From assembly GCA_050847315.1 (NCBI GenBank), contig CP193791.1: a DNA stretch of 64,000 bases; one strand, written 5' to 3'. The notes beneath the pieces are model-generated. The model searched no databases and was not told the DNA's origin. It saw only the letters and a list, made by a program, of their open reading frames with translations. Each line of letters begins with the position of its first letter. Position 1 is the stretch's first letter. Made by a program: the position numbers and the translations under genes. Origin of the DNA: Cedecea sp000277545. GTDB taxonomy: Bacteria; Pseudomonadota; Gammaproteobacteria; Enterobacterales; Enterobacteriaceae. Below, one piece after another: positions 56,806 to 64,000 of the stretch.

Positions 56806-58920
56806 ATGGCTCGTACAACACCCATTGCACGCTACCGTAACATCGGTATCAGTGCACACATCGACGCCGGTAAAACCACGACTACCGAACGTATTCTGTT
56901 CTACACCGGTGTAAACCACAAAATCGGTGAAGTTCATGACGGCGCTGCAACCATGGACTGGATGGAGCAGGAGCAGGAGCGTGGTATCACCATTACCTCC
57001 GCTGCAACTACTGCATTCTGGTCTGGTATGGCTAAGCAGTATGAACCGCACCGCGTAAACATCATCGACACCCCAGGGCACGTTGACTTCACCATCGAAG
57101 TAGAACGTTCCATGCGTGTTCTTGACGGTGCAGTAATGGTTTACTGCGCAGTTGGTGGTGTTCAGCCACAGTCTGAAACCGTATGGCGTCAGGCTAACAA
57201 ATACAAAGTTCCACGCATCGCGTTCGTTAACAAAATGGACCGTATGGGTGCAAACTTCCTGAAAGTTGTAGGCCAGATCAAATCCCGTCTGGGCGCGAAC
57301 CCTGTTCCGCTTCAGCTGGCGATTGGTGCTGAAGAAGGTTTCACCGGCGTTATCGACCTGGTGAAAATGAAAGCCATCAACTGGAACGATGCAGATCAGG
57401 GCGTTACCTTCGAATACGAAGATATCCCAGCTGACATGCAGGACCTGGCTGACGAATGGCACCAGAACCTGATCGAGTCCGCTGCAGAAGCCTCTGAAGA
57501 GCTGATGGAAAAATACCTGGGCGGCGAAGAGCTGTCCGAGGAAGAAATCAAGAAAGCTCTGCGTCAGCGCGTTCTGAACAACGAAATCATCCTGGTTACC
57601 TGTGGTTCTGCATTTAAGAACAAAGGTGTTCAGGCGATGCTGGATGCGGTAATCGATTACCTGCCAGCACCAACCGACGTACCGGCAATCAACGGTATTC
57701 TGGATGACGGTAAAGACACGCCGGCTGAGCGTCACGCAACTGACGACGAGCCGTTTGCTGCTCTGGCATTCAAAATCGCCACTGACCCGTTCGTTGGTAA
57801 CCTGACCTTCTTCCGCGTTTACTCCGGCGTTGTTAACTCCGGTGATACCGTGCTGAACTCCGTTAAAGCTGCTCGTGAGCGCTTTGGCCGTATCGTTCAG
57901 ATGCACGCTAACAAACGTGAAGAGATCAAAGAAGTTCGCGCAGGCGACATCGCGGCTGCTATCGGTCTGAAAGACGTAACTACTGGTGACACCCTGTGTG
58001 ATCCAGATTCGCCTATCATTCTGGAGCGTATGGAATTCCCAGAGCCGGTAATCTCCATCGCCGTTGAACCAAAAACCAAAGCTGACCAGGAAAAAATGGG
58101 TCTGGCTCTGGGCCGTCTGGCTAAAGAAGACCCATCATTCCGCGTATGGACTGATGAAGAATCTAACCAGACCATCATCGCCGGTATGGGTGAACTGCAC
58201 CTCGACATCATCGTTGACCGTATGAAGCGTGAATTCAACGTTGAAGCGAACGTCGGTAAACCTCAGGTTGCTTACCGCGAAGCGATTCGCGCTAAAGTTA
58301 CCGATATCGAAGGTAAACACGCCAAGCAGTCTGGTGGTCGTGGTCAGTACGGTCATGTTGTTATCGACATGTACCCACTGGAGCCGGGCTCTAACCCTAA
58401 AGGTTACGAGTTCATCAACGACATCAAAGGCGGCGTAATTCCTGGCGAATACGTCCCTGCCGTTGATAAAGGCATCCAGGAGCAGCTGAAATCTGGTCCA
58501 CTGGCGGGTTATCCGGTTGTTGATCTCGGCGTGCGTCTGCACTTCGGTTCTTACCATGACGTTGACTCCTCCGAACTGGCGTTTAAACTGGCCGCTTCTA
58601 TTGCCTTCAAAGATGGCTTTAAGAAAGCTAAACCAGTTCTGCTTGAGCCTATCATGAAGGTTGAAGTTGAAACTCCGGAAGAGAACACCGGTGACGTTAT
58701 CGGTGACCTTAGCCGTCGTCGTGGTCAGCTGAAAGGCCAGGAATCTAACGCTACTGGCGTACAGATTCATGCTGAAGTTCCGTTGTCTGAAATGTTCGGG
58801 TACGCAACTCAGCTGCGTTCTCTGACCAAAGGTCGTGCATCTTACTCCATGGAATTCCTGAAGTATGATGACGCACCTAACAACGTTGCTCAGGCCGTAA
58901 TCGAAGCTCGTGGCAAATAA
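56806..58920 (+). CDS. fusA: Elongation factor G
   Basis: 704 residues. GTPase motifs are AHIDAGKTTTTER, DTPGHVDFT and NKMD; domains II to V follow at the expected lengths. It drives ribosomal translocation and, with RRF, recycling. AGAGGAA ribosome site. Codon use is strongly biased, as in highly expressed genes. Confidence 0.99.
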   Translation: MARTTPIARYRNIGISAHIDAGKTTTTERILFYTGVNHKIGEVHDGAATMDWMEQEQERGITITSAATTAFWSGMAKQYEPHRVNIIDTPGHVDFTIEVERSMRVLDGAVMVYCAVGGVQPQSETVWRQANKYKVPRIAFVNKMDRMGANFLKVVGQIKSRLGANPVPLQLAIGAEEGFTGVIDLVKMKAINWNDADQGVTFEYEDIPADMQDLADEWHQNLIESAAEASEELMEKYLGGEELSEEEIKKALRQRVLNNEIILVTCGSAFKNKGVQAMLDAVIDYLPAPTDVPAINGILDDGKDTPAERHATDDEPFAALAFKIATDPFVGNLTFFRVYSGVVNSGDTVLNSVKAARERFGRIVQMHANKREEIKEVRAGDIAAAIGLKDVTTGDTLCDPDSPIILERMEFPEPVISIAVEPKTKADQEKMGLALGRLAKEDPSFRVWTDEESNQTIIAGMGELHLDIIVDRMKREFNVEANVGKPQVAYREAIRAKVTDIEGKHAKQSGGRGQYGHVVIDMYPLEPGSNPKGYEFINDIKGGVIPGEYVPAVDKGIQEQLKSGPLAGYPVVDLGVRLHFGSYHDVDSSELAFKLAASIAFKDGFKKAKPVLLEPIMKVEVETPEENTGDVIGDLSRRRGQLKGQESNATGVQIHAEVPLSEMFGYATQLRSLTKGRASYSMEFLKYDDAPNNVAQAVIEARGK

Positions 58921-58991
58921 GCCAACGCTTTTAACACAATGATCCCGTGCTCTCTCCACAAGGGGAGGGCACAATAGTAAGGAATATAGCC

Positions 58992-60176
58992 GTGTCTAAA
59001 GAAAAATTTGAACGTACAAAACCGCACGTTAACGTTGGTACTATCGGCCACGTTGACCACGGTAAAACCACTCTGACCGCTGCAATCACTACCGTTCTGG
59101 CTAAAACCTACGGTGGTTCTGCTCGTGCATTCGACCAGATCGATAACGCACCAGAAGAAAAAGCTCGTGGTATCACCATCAACACCTCCCACGTTGAGTA
59201 CGACACCCCGACTCGTCACTACGCGCACGTTGACTGCCCAGGGCACGCCGACTACGTGAAAAACATGATCACCGGTGCTGCTCAGATGGACGGCGCTATC
59301 CTGGTTGTTGCTGCGACTGACGGCCCTATGCCTCAGACCCGTGAGCACATCCTGCTGGGTCGTCAGGTTGGCGTTCCTTACATCATCGTGTTCCTGAACA
59401 AATGCGACATGGTTGATGATGAAGAGCTGCTGGAGCTGGTTGAAATGGAAGTGCGTGAACTTCTGTCTCAGTACGACTTCCCAGGCGATGACACTCCAAT
59501 CATCCGCGGTTCTGCTCTGAAAGCGCTGGAAGGCGAAGCTGAGTGGGAAGCTAAAATCGTTGAACTGGCTGGCTTCCTGGATTCTTACATCCCAGAACCA
59601 GTACGTGCAATCGACCTGCCGTTCCTGCTGCCAATCGAAGACGTATTCTCCATCTCCGGTCGTGGTACCGTTGTTACCGGTCGTGTAGAGCGCGGTATCG
59701 TTAAAGTAGGTGAAGAAGTTGAAATCGTTGGTATCAAAGATACTGCGAAATCTACCTGTACCGGCGTTGAAATGTTCCGCAAACTGCTGGACGAAGGCCG
59801 TGCTGGTGAGAACGTAGGTGTTCTGCTGCGTGGTATCAAACGTGAAGAAATCGAACGTGGTCAGGTACTGGCTAAGCCAGGCTCAATCAAGCCGCACACC
59901 AAGTTCGAATCTGAAGTGTACATCCTGTCCAAAGACGAAGGCGGCCGTCATACTCCGTTCTTCAAAGGCTACCGTCCACAGTTCTACTTCCGTACAACTG
60001 ACGTGACCGGTACCATCGAACTGCCAGAAGGCGTAGAGATGGTAATGCCAGGCGACAACATCAAAATGGTTGTTACCCTGATTCACCCAATCGCGATGGA
60101 CGACGGTCTGCGTTTCGCAATCCGTGAAGGCGGCCGTACCGTTGGCGCTGGTGTTGTTGCAAAAGTTCTGAGCTAA
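58992..60176 (+). CDS. tufA: Elongation factor Tu
   Basis: 394 residues from the GTG at 58992, with AAGGAA upstream; the GTG start is the same as in E. coli tuf genes. GTPase motifs are GHVDHGKTTL, DCPGHADY and NKCD. It carries aminoacyl-tRNA to the ribosome. Last gene of the str operon; a strong terminator follows. Confidence 0.99.
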   Translation: MSKEKFERTKPHVNVGTIGHVDHGKTTLTAAITTVLAKTYGGSARAFDQIDNAPEEKARGITINTSHVEYDTPTRHYAHVDCPGHADYVKNMITGAAQMDGAILVVAATDGPMPQTREHILLGRQVGVPYIIVFLNKCDMVDDEELLELVEMEVRELLSQYDFPGDDTPIIRGSALKALEGEAEWEAKIVELAGFLDSYIPEPVRAIDLPFLLPIEDVFSISGRGTVVTGRVERGIVKVGEEVEIVGIKDTAKSTCTGVEMFRKLLDEGRAGENVGVLLRGIKREEIERGQVLAKPGSIKPHTKFESEVYILSKDEGGRHTPFFKGYRPQFYFRTTDVTGTIELPEGVEMVMPGDNIKMVVTLIHPIAMDDGLRFAIREGGRTVGAGVVAKVLS

Positions 60177-60202
60177 TCCTCTGATACTTTAATGCAATAG
60201 TG

Positions 60203-60230
60203 AAAAGGGCATCTTAGGATGCCCTTTTTT
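60203..60230 (+). terminator. str operon terminator
   Basis: AAAAGGGCATC-TTAG-GATGCCCTTTT followed by more T, a perfect 11-bp stem. Confidence 0.95.
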
Positions 60231-60335
60231 ATGTTTGAAATTTGCTGTTTGCCAGTGAAAGCGATCGCTTACTGCAGTTGGCATCAGTTTTTGCATTTGA
60301 TTACCATTCTCTGTCTTCTGCCCCGCCGTACTCCT

Positions 60336-60354
60336 TGTAAAGCCAATCATTCTC
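60336..60354 (+). promoter_or_regulatory. Putative Fur box before bfd
   Basis: The 19-mer centred on AATCATTCTC matches the Fur consensus at 13 of 19 positions, including an exact ATCATT, and is followed by TTACAA. It lies 36 bases before bfd, which is Fur-repressed in E. coli. Confidence 0.55.
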
Positions 60355-60390
60355 ATTTACAATTTGCGCAGTTTTTGAGCGGGAGTGATC

Positions 60391-60585
60391 ATGTACGTTT
60401 GCTTGTGTAACGGTGTAAGCGATAAGACAATTCGTCAGGCGGTGCGACAACATCACCCGCAGTCTTTTCAGCAACTTAGAAAGTTTATCCCGGTGGGAAA
60501 TCAGTGCGGGAAGTGCGTTCGACAGGCGCGTGAAATCATGCAAGACGAACTGATGCAGATCCCGGAATTTAAAGAGATCGCTTAA
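60391..60585 (+). CDS. bfd: Bacterioferritin-associated ferredoxin
   Basis: 64 residues from the ATG at 60391. The [2Fe-2S] cysteines are C4, C6, C39 and C42 (CLC and CGKC). Bfd reduces the haem of bacterioferritin so that stored iron is released when iron is short. A Fur-like box lies upstream and bfr follows after 71 bases. Confidence 0.97.
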   Translation: MYVCLCNGVSDKTIRQAVRQHHPQSFQQLRKFIPVGNQCGKCVRQAREIMQDELMQIPEFKEIA

Positions 60586-60656
60586 AACACGCTCATTTTT
60601 TTGACTTACACCCTGTGACATCTACGCTTCAATAAGTGGAAGCGGAGGATGTCAAA

Positions 60657-61130
60657 ATGAAAGGTGATGTTAAGATAATAAATTATCTCAATAAATTATT
60701 GGGAAACGAGCTTGTCGCGATTAACCAGTATTTTCTGCATGCCCGCATGTTCAAAAACTGGGGATTAAAACGTCTGAACGACGTTGAGTACCACGAGTCC
60801 ATCGATGAAATGAAGCACGCCGATAAGTACATCGAACGTATTCTCTTCCTCGAAGGCATTCCAAATCTGCAGGACCTCGGCAAGCTGGGTATTGGGGAGG
60901 ATGTCGAAGAAATGCTTCGCTCTGACCTGAGGCTGGAACTGGATGGTGCAAAGGATTTGCGTGAAGCCATCGCCTATGCCGATAAAGTGCATGATTATGT
61001 TAGCCGTGACCTGATGATCGAAATTCTGGCCGATGAAGAAGGCCATATCGACTGGCTCGAAACGGAACTGGACCTCATTCAGAAGCTGGGCATTCAGAAC
61101 TACCTGCAGGCCCAGATACGCGAAGAGTAA
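60657..61130 (+). CDS. bfr: Bacterioferritin
   Basis: 157 residues from the ATG at 60657, GCGGAGG ribosome site. Ferroxidase ligands E18, E51 and H54 and haem ligand M52 are present in NELVAINQYF and IDEMKHADKY, with further ligands in ILADEEGHIDWLE. It forms a 24-subunit haem-bearing iron store, partner of Bfd. Confidence 0.97.
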   Translation: MKGDVKIINYLNKLLGNELVAINQYFLHARMFKNWGLKRLNDVEYHESIDEMKHADKYIERILFLEGIPNLQDLGKLGIGEDVEEMLRSDLRLELDGAKDLREAIAYADKVHDYVSRDLMIEILADEEGHIDWLETELDLIQKLGIQNYLQAQIREE

Positions 61131-61142
61131 CCCCGTATGATC

Positions 61143-61168
61143 AAGACAGAGGGATTTCCCTCTGTCTT
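61143..61168. terminator. bfr terminator (bidirectional)
   Basis: AAGACAGAGGG-ATTT-CCCTCTGTCTT, a perfect 11-bp stem followed by CTTTG, between bfr and the convergent peptidase gene. Confidence 0.88.
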
Positions 61169-61178
61169 CTTTGAAACC

Positions 61179-61658
61179 TTATCCAAATACCTGCCAGCAA
61201 AAATTCCCCCATCCTGAGAGCGCAAGCCAGGGGCCAAAAGGCATTTCAGCGCTGTCACGGCACCCGATCAGATAAAGTATTCCGGCATAAGCGATGCCCA
61301 GGGAAGATGCCAAAGCGACAATGAGAGGTAGATGCTGCCAGTAGCTCCAGGCTCCAATTGCCGCCAGTAGTTTGAAATCACCATAACCTAATCCTTCTTT
61401 GCCGGTAGCATAACGGAATACTTGAAAGGTAACCCACAGGAAGAGGTAGCCGGCTATCGCGCCGAATACGGCATGATGAACATGGTGAGGGTTAACCAGA
61501 CTATGAAACAACAATCCCAGCCACAGTAAGGGTAGGGTAAGTCTGTCTGGTAGAAGCATGGTTTTGAAATCACTCAAGCTTAGCGCCAGAGCCAGGCAAA
61601 AATAGAGCAACGCAGCGACGGGGAGTAGCCAGGCGATCTGTATGTCGGTCAGTATCAT
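61179..61658 (-). CDS. hopD: Short A24 prepilin peptidase (HopD-like)
   Basis: 159 residues with five or six membrane spans. Catalytic aspartates are in LSDFKTMLLPDRLTLPLL and in the GYGDFKLL motif of A24 peptidases. The N-terminal methyltransferase domain with its cysteine pairs, found in GspO-type enzymes of ~225 residues, is missing, as in the short HopD proteins next to bfr in Salmonella. No remnant of it was seen upstream. It could process the leaders of pilin-like proteins serving the hof machine. Confidence 0.85.
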   Translation of the reverse strand: MILTDIQIAWLLPVAALLYFCLALALSLSDFKTMLLPDRLTLPLLWLGLLFHSLVNPHHVHHAVFGAIAGYLFLWVTFQVFRYATGKEGLGYGDFKLLAAIGAWSYWQHLPLIVALASSLGIAYAGILYLIGCRDSAEMPFGPWLALSGWGNFCWQVFG

Positions 61659-61829
61659 CTTTTTATCCCGCTGAGGATTAAGCCCTCGGATACTACGCGG
61701 GTGTGCTGGCTAAACCTATCAACCTTCTAATTTGGCGTGTGATAATGCGCAATGCCTCGAAGATATAGGGAAGGTAAGGCATGAAACTCACTAAATGCAG
61801 GATGTCGGTGAAATTTCAACCCATATGAC

Positions 61830-61857
61830 TTGCAAGCTGCCTTGAAACCCGTATAAT
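61830..61857 (+). promoter_or_regulatory. S10 operon promoter
   Basis: -35 TTGCAA (61830-61835), a 16-base spacer and a perfect -10 TATAAT (61852-61857), followed by a G+C-rich discriminator GCGCGGGC, typical of stringently controlled ribosomal promoters. Confidence 0.88.
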
Positions 61858-61863
61858 GCGCGG

Positions 61864-62016
61864 GCTGTCTTAATAGACCGCTGGTTCAATATGAACCCTG
61901 ATAGCAGTCAGTCGAAGCAATTCAGTTGCTATCAAACAATGTCCCCAATTGGGGGACTATGTATGAACGATTACACTCCTCCATCAATCGTAATGGATGT
62001 GAGTAGTAATTTTTTT
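61864..62016 (+). promoter_or_regulatory. S10 leader with L4-dependent attenuator
   Basis: The untranslated leader has hairpin GTCCCC-AATTG-GGGGAC (61941-61957) and a larger hairpin from ATTAC (61970) to GTAAT (62010) followed by seven T. These correspond to hairpins HD and HE of the E. coli leader, where ribosomal protein L4 with NusA stops transcription and also represses translation. Confidence 0.85.
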
Positions 62017-62046
62017 CGTCTATAAAATAATTGGAGCTCTGGTCTC

Positions 62047-62358
62047 ATGCAGAACCAAAGAATCCGTATCCGCCTTAAAGCGTTTGATCATCGTCTGATC
62101 GATCAATCAACTGCGGAAATCGTCGAGACTGCTAAGCGCACTGGTGCGCAAGTCCGTGGTCCGATCCCGCTGCCGACCCGCAAAGAGCGCTTTACCGTTC
62201 TGATCTCCCCGCACGTCAACAAAGACGCGCGTGATCAGTACGAGATCCGCACTCACAAGCGTCTGGTTGACATCGTTGAGCCAACTGAGAAAACCGTTGA
62301 TGCTCTGATGCGTCTGGATCTGGCTGCCGGTGTAGACGTGCAGATCAGCCTGGGTTAA
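62047..62358 (+). CDS. rpsJ: 30S ribosomal protein S10
   Basis: 103 residues, starting [20 protein letters not shown]10 is a 30S head protein and, as NusE, a partner of NusB in antitermination. First gene of the S10 operon, behind the L4-controlled leader. Confidence 0.99.
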
Positions 62359-62389
62359 TCAGGTCATTGACGATTGAGAGGTTGAAACA

Positions 62390-63019
62390 ATGATTGGTTT
62401 AGTCGGTAAAAAAGTGGGTATGACCCGTATCTTCACTGAAGACGGCGTTTCTATCCCAGTAACCGTAATCGAAGTAGAAGCAAACCGTGTTACTCAGGTT
62501 AAAGACCTGGCTAACGACGGCTACCGTGCTGTTCAGGTGACCACTGGTGCTAAAAAAGCTAACCGTGTAACCAAGCCGGAAGCTGGTCACTTCGCTAAAG
62601 CTGGCGTTGAAGCTGGCCGTGGTCTGTGGGAATTCCGTCTTGCTGAAGGCGAAGAGTTCACCGTAGGTCAGGACATTAGCGTTGAACTGTTTGCTGACGT
62701 TAAAAAAGTTGACGTAACCGGTACCTCTAAAGGTAAAGGTTTCGCAGGTACCGTTAAGCGCTGGAACTTCCGTACCCAGGACGCTACCCACGGTAACTCC
62801 TTGTCTCACCGCGTTCCGGGTTCTATCGGTCAGAACCAGACTCCGGGCAAAGTGTTCAAAGGCAAGAAAATGGCAGGCCAGCTGGGTAACGAACGTGTCA
62901 CTGTTCAGAGCCTGGACGTAGTACGTGTTGACGCTGAGCGCAACCTGCTGCTGGTGAAAGGTGCGGTCCCGGGTGCAACCGGTAGCGACCTGATCGTTAA
63001 ACCAGCTGTGAAGGCGTAA
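62390..63019 (+). CDS. rplC: 50S ribosomal protein L3
   Basis: 209 residues (MIGLVGKKVGMTRIF). Its long loop with KGKGFAGTVKRWNF reaches towards the peptidyl-transferase centre, and the methylated-glutamine segment SIGQNQTPGKVFKGKKM is present. An early assembly protein of the 50S subunit. Confidence 0.99.
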   Translation: MIGLVGKKVGMTRIFTEDGVSIPVTVIEVEANRVTQVKDLANDGYRAVQVTTGAKKANRVTKPEAGHFAKAGVEAGRGLWEFRLAEGEEFTVGQDISVELFADVKKVDVTGTSKGKGFAGTVKRWNFRTQDATHGNSLSHRVPGSIGQNQTPGKVFKGKKMAGQLGNERVTVQSLDVVRVDAERNLLLVKGAVPGATGSDLIVKPAVKA

Positions 63020-63029
63020 GGGGATAGCA

Positions 63030-63635
63030 ATGGAATTAGTATTGAAAGACGCGCAAAGCGCGCTGACTGTTTCCGAAACTACCTTCGGTCGTGACTTCAA
63101 CGAAGCGCTGGTACACCAGGTTGTTGTTGCTTATGCAGCAGGCGCCCGTCAGGGTACTCGTGCTCAGAAGACCCGTGCTGAAGTAACTGGTTCCGGCAAA
63201 AAGCCGTGGCGCCAGAAAGGTACCGGCCGTGCGCGTTCTGGTTCTATCAAGAGCCCGATCTGGCGTTCCGGTGGCGTAACCTTCGCTGCTCGCCCGCAGG
63301 ACCACAGTCAAAAAGTTAACAAAAAGATGTACCGCGGCGCGCTGAAAAGCATCCTGTCCGAACTGGTACGTCAGGATCGTCTGATCGTTGTTGAGCAGTT
63401 CTCTGTTGAAGCACCGAAAACCAAGCTGCTTGCTCAGAAACTGAAAGATATGGCTCTGGAAGATGTGCTGATCGTGACCGGTGAACTGGATGAGAATCTG
63501 TTCCTGGCTGCTCGTAACCTGCATAAGGTTGACGTGCGCGATGTAGCTGCAATCGACCCAGTTAGCCTGATCGCCTTCGACAAAGTCGTTATGACTGCGG
63601 AAGCAGTTAAGCAAGTTGAGGAGATGCTGGCATGA
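63030..63635 (+). CDS. rplD: 50S ribosomal protein L4
   Basis: 201 residues. The extended loop (GSGKKPWRQKGTGRARSG, about residues 50-67) lines the exit tunnel. L4 is also the autoregulator that binds the S10 leader. Its stop overlaps the rplW start by four bases (ATGA). Confidence 0.99.
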   Translation: MELVLKDAQSALTVSETTFGRDFNEALVHQVVVAYAAGARQGTRAQKTRAEVTGSGKKPWRQKGTGRARSGSIKSPIWRSGGVTFAARPQDHSQKVNKKMYRGALKSILSELVRQDRLIVVEQFSVEAPKTKLLAQKLKDMALEDVLIVTGELDENLFLAARNLHKVDVRDVAAIDPVSLIAFDKVVMTAEAVKQVEEMLA

Positions 63636-63934
63636 TCCGTGAAGAACGTCTGCTGAAAGTACTGCGCGCGCCGCACGTATCTGAAAAAGCGTCTACCGCG
63701 ATGGAAAAAACCAACACCATCGTACTCAAAGTTGCGACTGACGCGACCAAAGCAGAGATCGTTGCTGCTGTACAGAAGCTGTTCGAAGTTGAAGTAAAAG
63801 ACGTTAACACCCTGGTAGTTAAAGGGAAAACTAAACGTCACGGACAGCGTGTTGGTCGTCGTAGCGACTGGAAAAAAGCTTACGTCACCCTGAAGGAAGG
63901 CCAGAATCTGGACTTCGTCGGCGGCGCTGAGTAA
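63632..63934 (+). CDS. rplW: 50S ribosomal protein L23
   Basis: 100 residues (MIREERLLKVLRAPHVSEKA). L23 surrounds the tunnel exit and is the docking site for trigger factor and SRP. The ATGA overlap with rplD implies coupled translation. Confidence 0.99.
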   Translation: MIREERLLKVLRAPHVSEKASTAMEKTNTIVLKVATDATKAEIVAAVQKLFEVEVKDVNTLVVKGKTKRHGQRVGRRSDWKKAYVTLKEGQNLDFVGGAE

Positions 63935-63951
63935 GTCGGAGGAGAAAGACA

Positions 63952-64000
63952 ATGGCAGTTGTTAAATGTAAACCGACATCTCCGGGTCGTCGCCACGTAG
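63952..64000 (+). CDS. rplB: 50S ribosomal protein L2, 5' part only
   Basis: Only the first 16 codons lie in the window (MAVVKCKPTSPGRRHV), matching the L2 N-terminus. A GGAGGA ribosome site precedes the ATG by about 9 bases. The gene continues past the right edge; it is not truncated in the genome as far as can be seen. Confidence 0.95.
   Translation, partial: MAVVKCKPTSPGRRHV

Larger units (their letters stand above)
61659..62046 (+). other. hopD-rpsJ intergenic region
   Basis: 388 bases. The right half contains the S10 promoter and leader (separate entries). The left part, 61659-61829, must carry a minus-strand promoter for the peptidase gene. I see no gene in it. Confidence 0.7.

Noticed and set aside
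56746..57906. 386-codon minus-strand open frame opposite fusA
   Set aside because: It lies wholly within rpsG-fusA antisense sequence; strong codon bias of fusA leaves this frame open.
1..64000. tRNA genes, CRISPR arrays, insertion sequences, prophage or replication origins
   Set aside because: None recognised by eye. A tRNA or covariance-model scan could still reveal small RNAs in the intergenic gaps listed.

Overview
The window is ordinary chromosomal DNA of an enterobacterium (family Enterobacteriaceae). Gene order follows the Escherichia coli segment from yhgE/hslO through mrcA, aroKB-dam, the yhf cluster, cysG-nir, crp, kefB and slyD to the str and S10 ribosomal operons. The proteins are E. 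coli-like: Crp agrees throughout with the E. coli protein as I recall it, and HslO keeps its zinc cysteines at 232/234/265/268. It is not E. coli. fic and yhfG are absent between ppiA and pabA, and frl and yhfL are absent between yhfS and cysG. Extra genes lie between tsgA and nirB (GST, a three-module oxidoreductase, a LysR regulator) and between yheT and yheS (a LysE-type exporter). I cannot fix the genus from sequence alone. No frameshifted gene, insertion sequence, prophage, CRISPR array or tRNA was seen. The only partial gene is rplB at the right edge.

Layout. 1-9.4 kb: yhgE, then the heat-shock/redox genes hslO-hslR-yrfG, the Rcs brake igaA, nudE and mrcA. 9.5-19.6 kb: the DNA-uptake genes hofMNOPQ, then the aroK-aroB-damX-dam-rpe-gph-trpS series. 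19.7-27.2 kb: yhfZ-yhfY-yhfX-yhfW-php-yhfU-yhfT-yhfS, a compact cluster of a regulator, a PRD protein, two PLP enzymes, two metalloenzymes and a transporter, with no known pathway. It carries three related TTCA-N6-TGAW palindromes, two at the yhfZ promoter and one in front of yhfX, which I read as operators. This is the best candidate for an undescribed system here.

27.2-32.6 kb: cysG, nirC, nirD and nirB, transcribed leftward from a promoter with a perfect FNR site and a NarL/NarP 7-2-7 pair. NirBD reduces nitrite to ammonia using the sirohaem made by CysG. 32.6-36.3 kb: the accessory LysR/oxidoreductase/GST block with a LysR-type palindrome upstream. 36.4-49 kb: tsgA, ppiA, pabA, argD, yhfK, crp, yhfA, prkB, yheU, yheT, the LysE-type gene and yheS. 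49-55.7 kb: kefGB (glutathione-gated K+ efflux), yheV, slyD, slyX, fkpA, yheO and tusDCB (tRNA 2-thiolation). 55.7-64 kb: the str operon (rpsL-rpsG-fusA-tufA), bfd-bfr iron storage, a short prepilin peptidase, and the S10 operon with its L4 leader attenuator.

Small structures add detail. A palindrome family built on CCCTCTCC/GGAGAGGG occurs three times. A 13-bp perfect inverted repeat lies between fkpA and yheO. The crp leader has three stem-loops, and the aroK leader has a terminator-like hairpin.
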